From the NCBI GenBank assembly GCA_000708835.1, contig DF237328.1:1-64000 (forward strand): a stretch of 64,000 nucleotides of DNA, given 5' to 3'. Below the pieces are notes generated by a model. That model searched no databases. It was not told the origin of the DNA and saw only the letters and a list, made by a program, of their open reading frames with translations. A program made the position numbers and the translations under genes. Below, piece after piece: positions 63,965-64,000 of the stretch (its first letter is position 1; each line of letters starts with the position of its first letter). This DNA is from Klebsormidium nitens. Its lineage: Eukaryota; Streptophyta; Klebsormidiophyceae; Klebsormidiales; Klebsormidiaceae.

Positions 63965-64000
63965 AGTCTAGCCAGTTATATGCATATTGTGACTTGCTAG

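Overview
The window is nuclear DNA of a photosynthetic eukaryote, most likely a streptophyte green alga (charophyte grade) or a related early-diverging lineage. The genes are split by many GT-AG introns, spaced about one per 6 kb, and encode plant-type proteins: a P58IPK co-chaperone, a PIN-LIKES auxin carrier, a PTB-type phosphate transporter, a plant-type VPS34 and a plant lipase. A Klebsormidium-like genome would fit the compact layout, but this is an inference from gene content. I assembled exons by hand from splice sites, reading phase and family similarity. For five of the six multi-exon genes the joined exons are an exact multiple of three; VPS34 is one base short.

Layout. 135-1061 (+): intronless orphan ORF. 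2427-8543 (-): P58IPK/DNAJC3, 8 exons. 9325-15113 (+): PILS carrier, 7 exons, divergent from P58IPK across 0.8 kb. 15114-18224: no gene seen. 18225-24094 (+): PiT/PTB phosphate transporter, 10 exons. 25525-40321 (-): VPS34 PI3-kinase, 12 exons, with a 5.2 kb sixth intron holding unassigned ORFs. 41019-45235 (+): membrane-anchored RBR ubiquitin ligase, 5 exons, divergent from VPS34 across 0.7 kb. 47218-51656 (+): three tandem single-exon paralogues of an unrecognised coiled-coil family, about 2 kb apart. 53127-60428 (-): lipase of the bacterial I.5 type, 8 exons. 63773-63964 (+): possible terminal exon of another gene.

The genes do not form one pathway. Several act on endomembranes: ER protein quality control (P58IPK), ER auxin transport (PILS), autophagy and endosome sorting (VPS34), and possibly membrane-linked ubiquitination (RBR).

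The most striking structure is not a gene. In all six multi-exon genes, the edges of exons (roughly 35-100 nt of exon plus the adjoining splice site and intron) have been copied in tandem into the neighbouring intron, one to six times. I count about 20 exon edges affected, with unit lengths mostly 105-170 bp. The result is arrays of decayed pseudo-exon edges carrying decoy splice sites. This looks like a recurrent process that lengthens introns and creates decoy splice sites in this genome.
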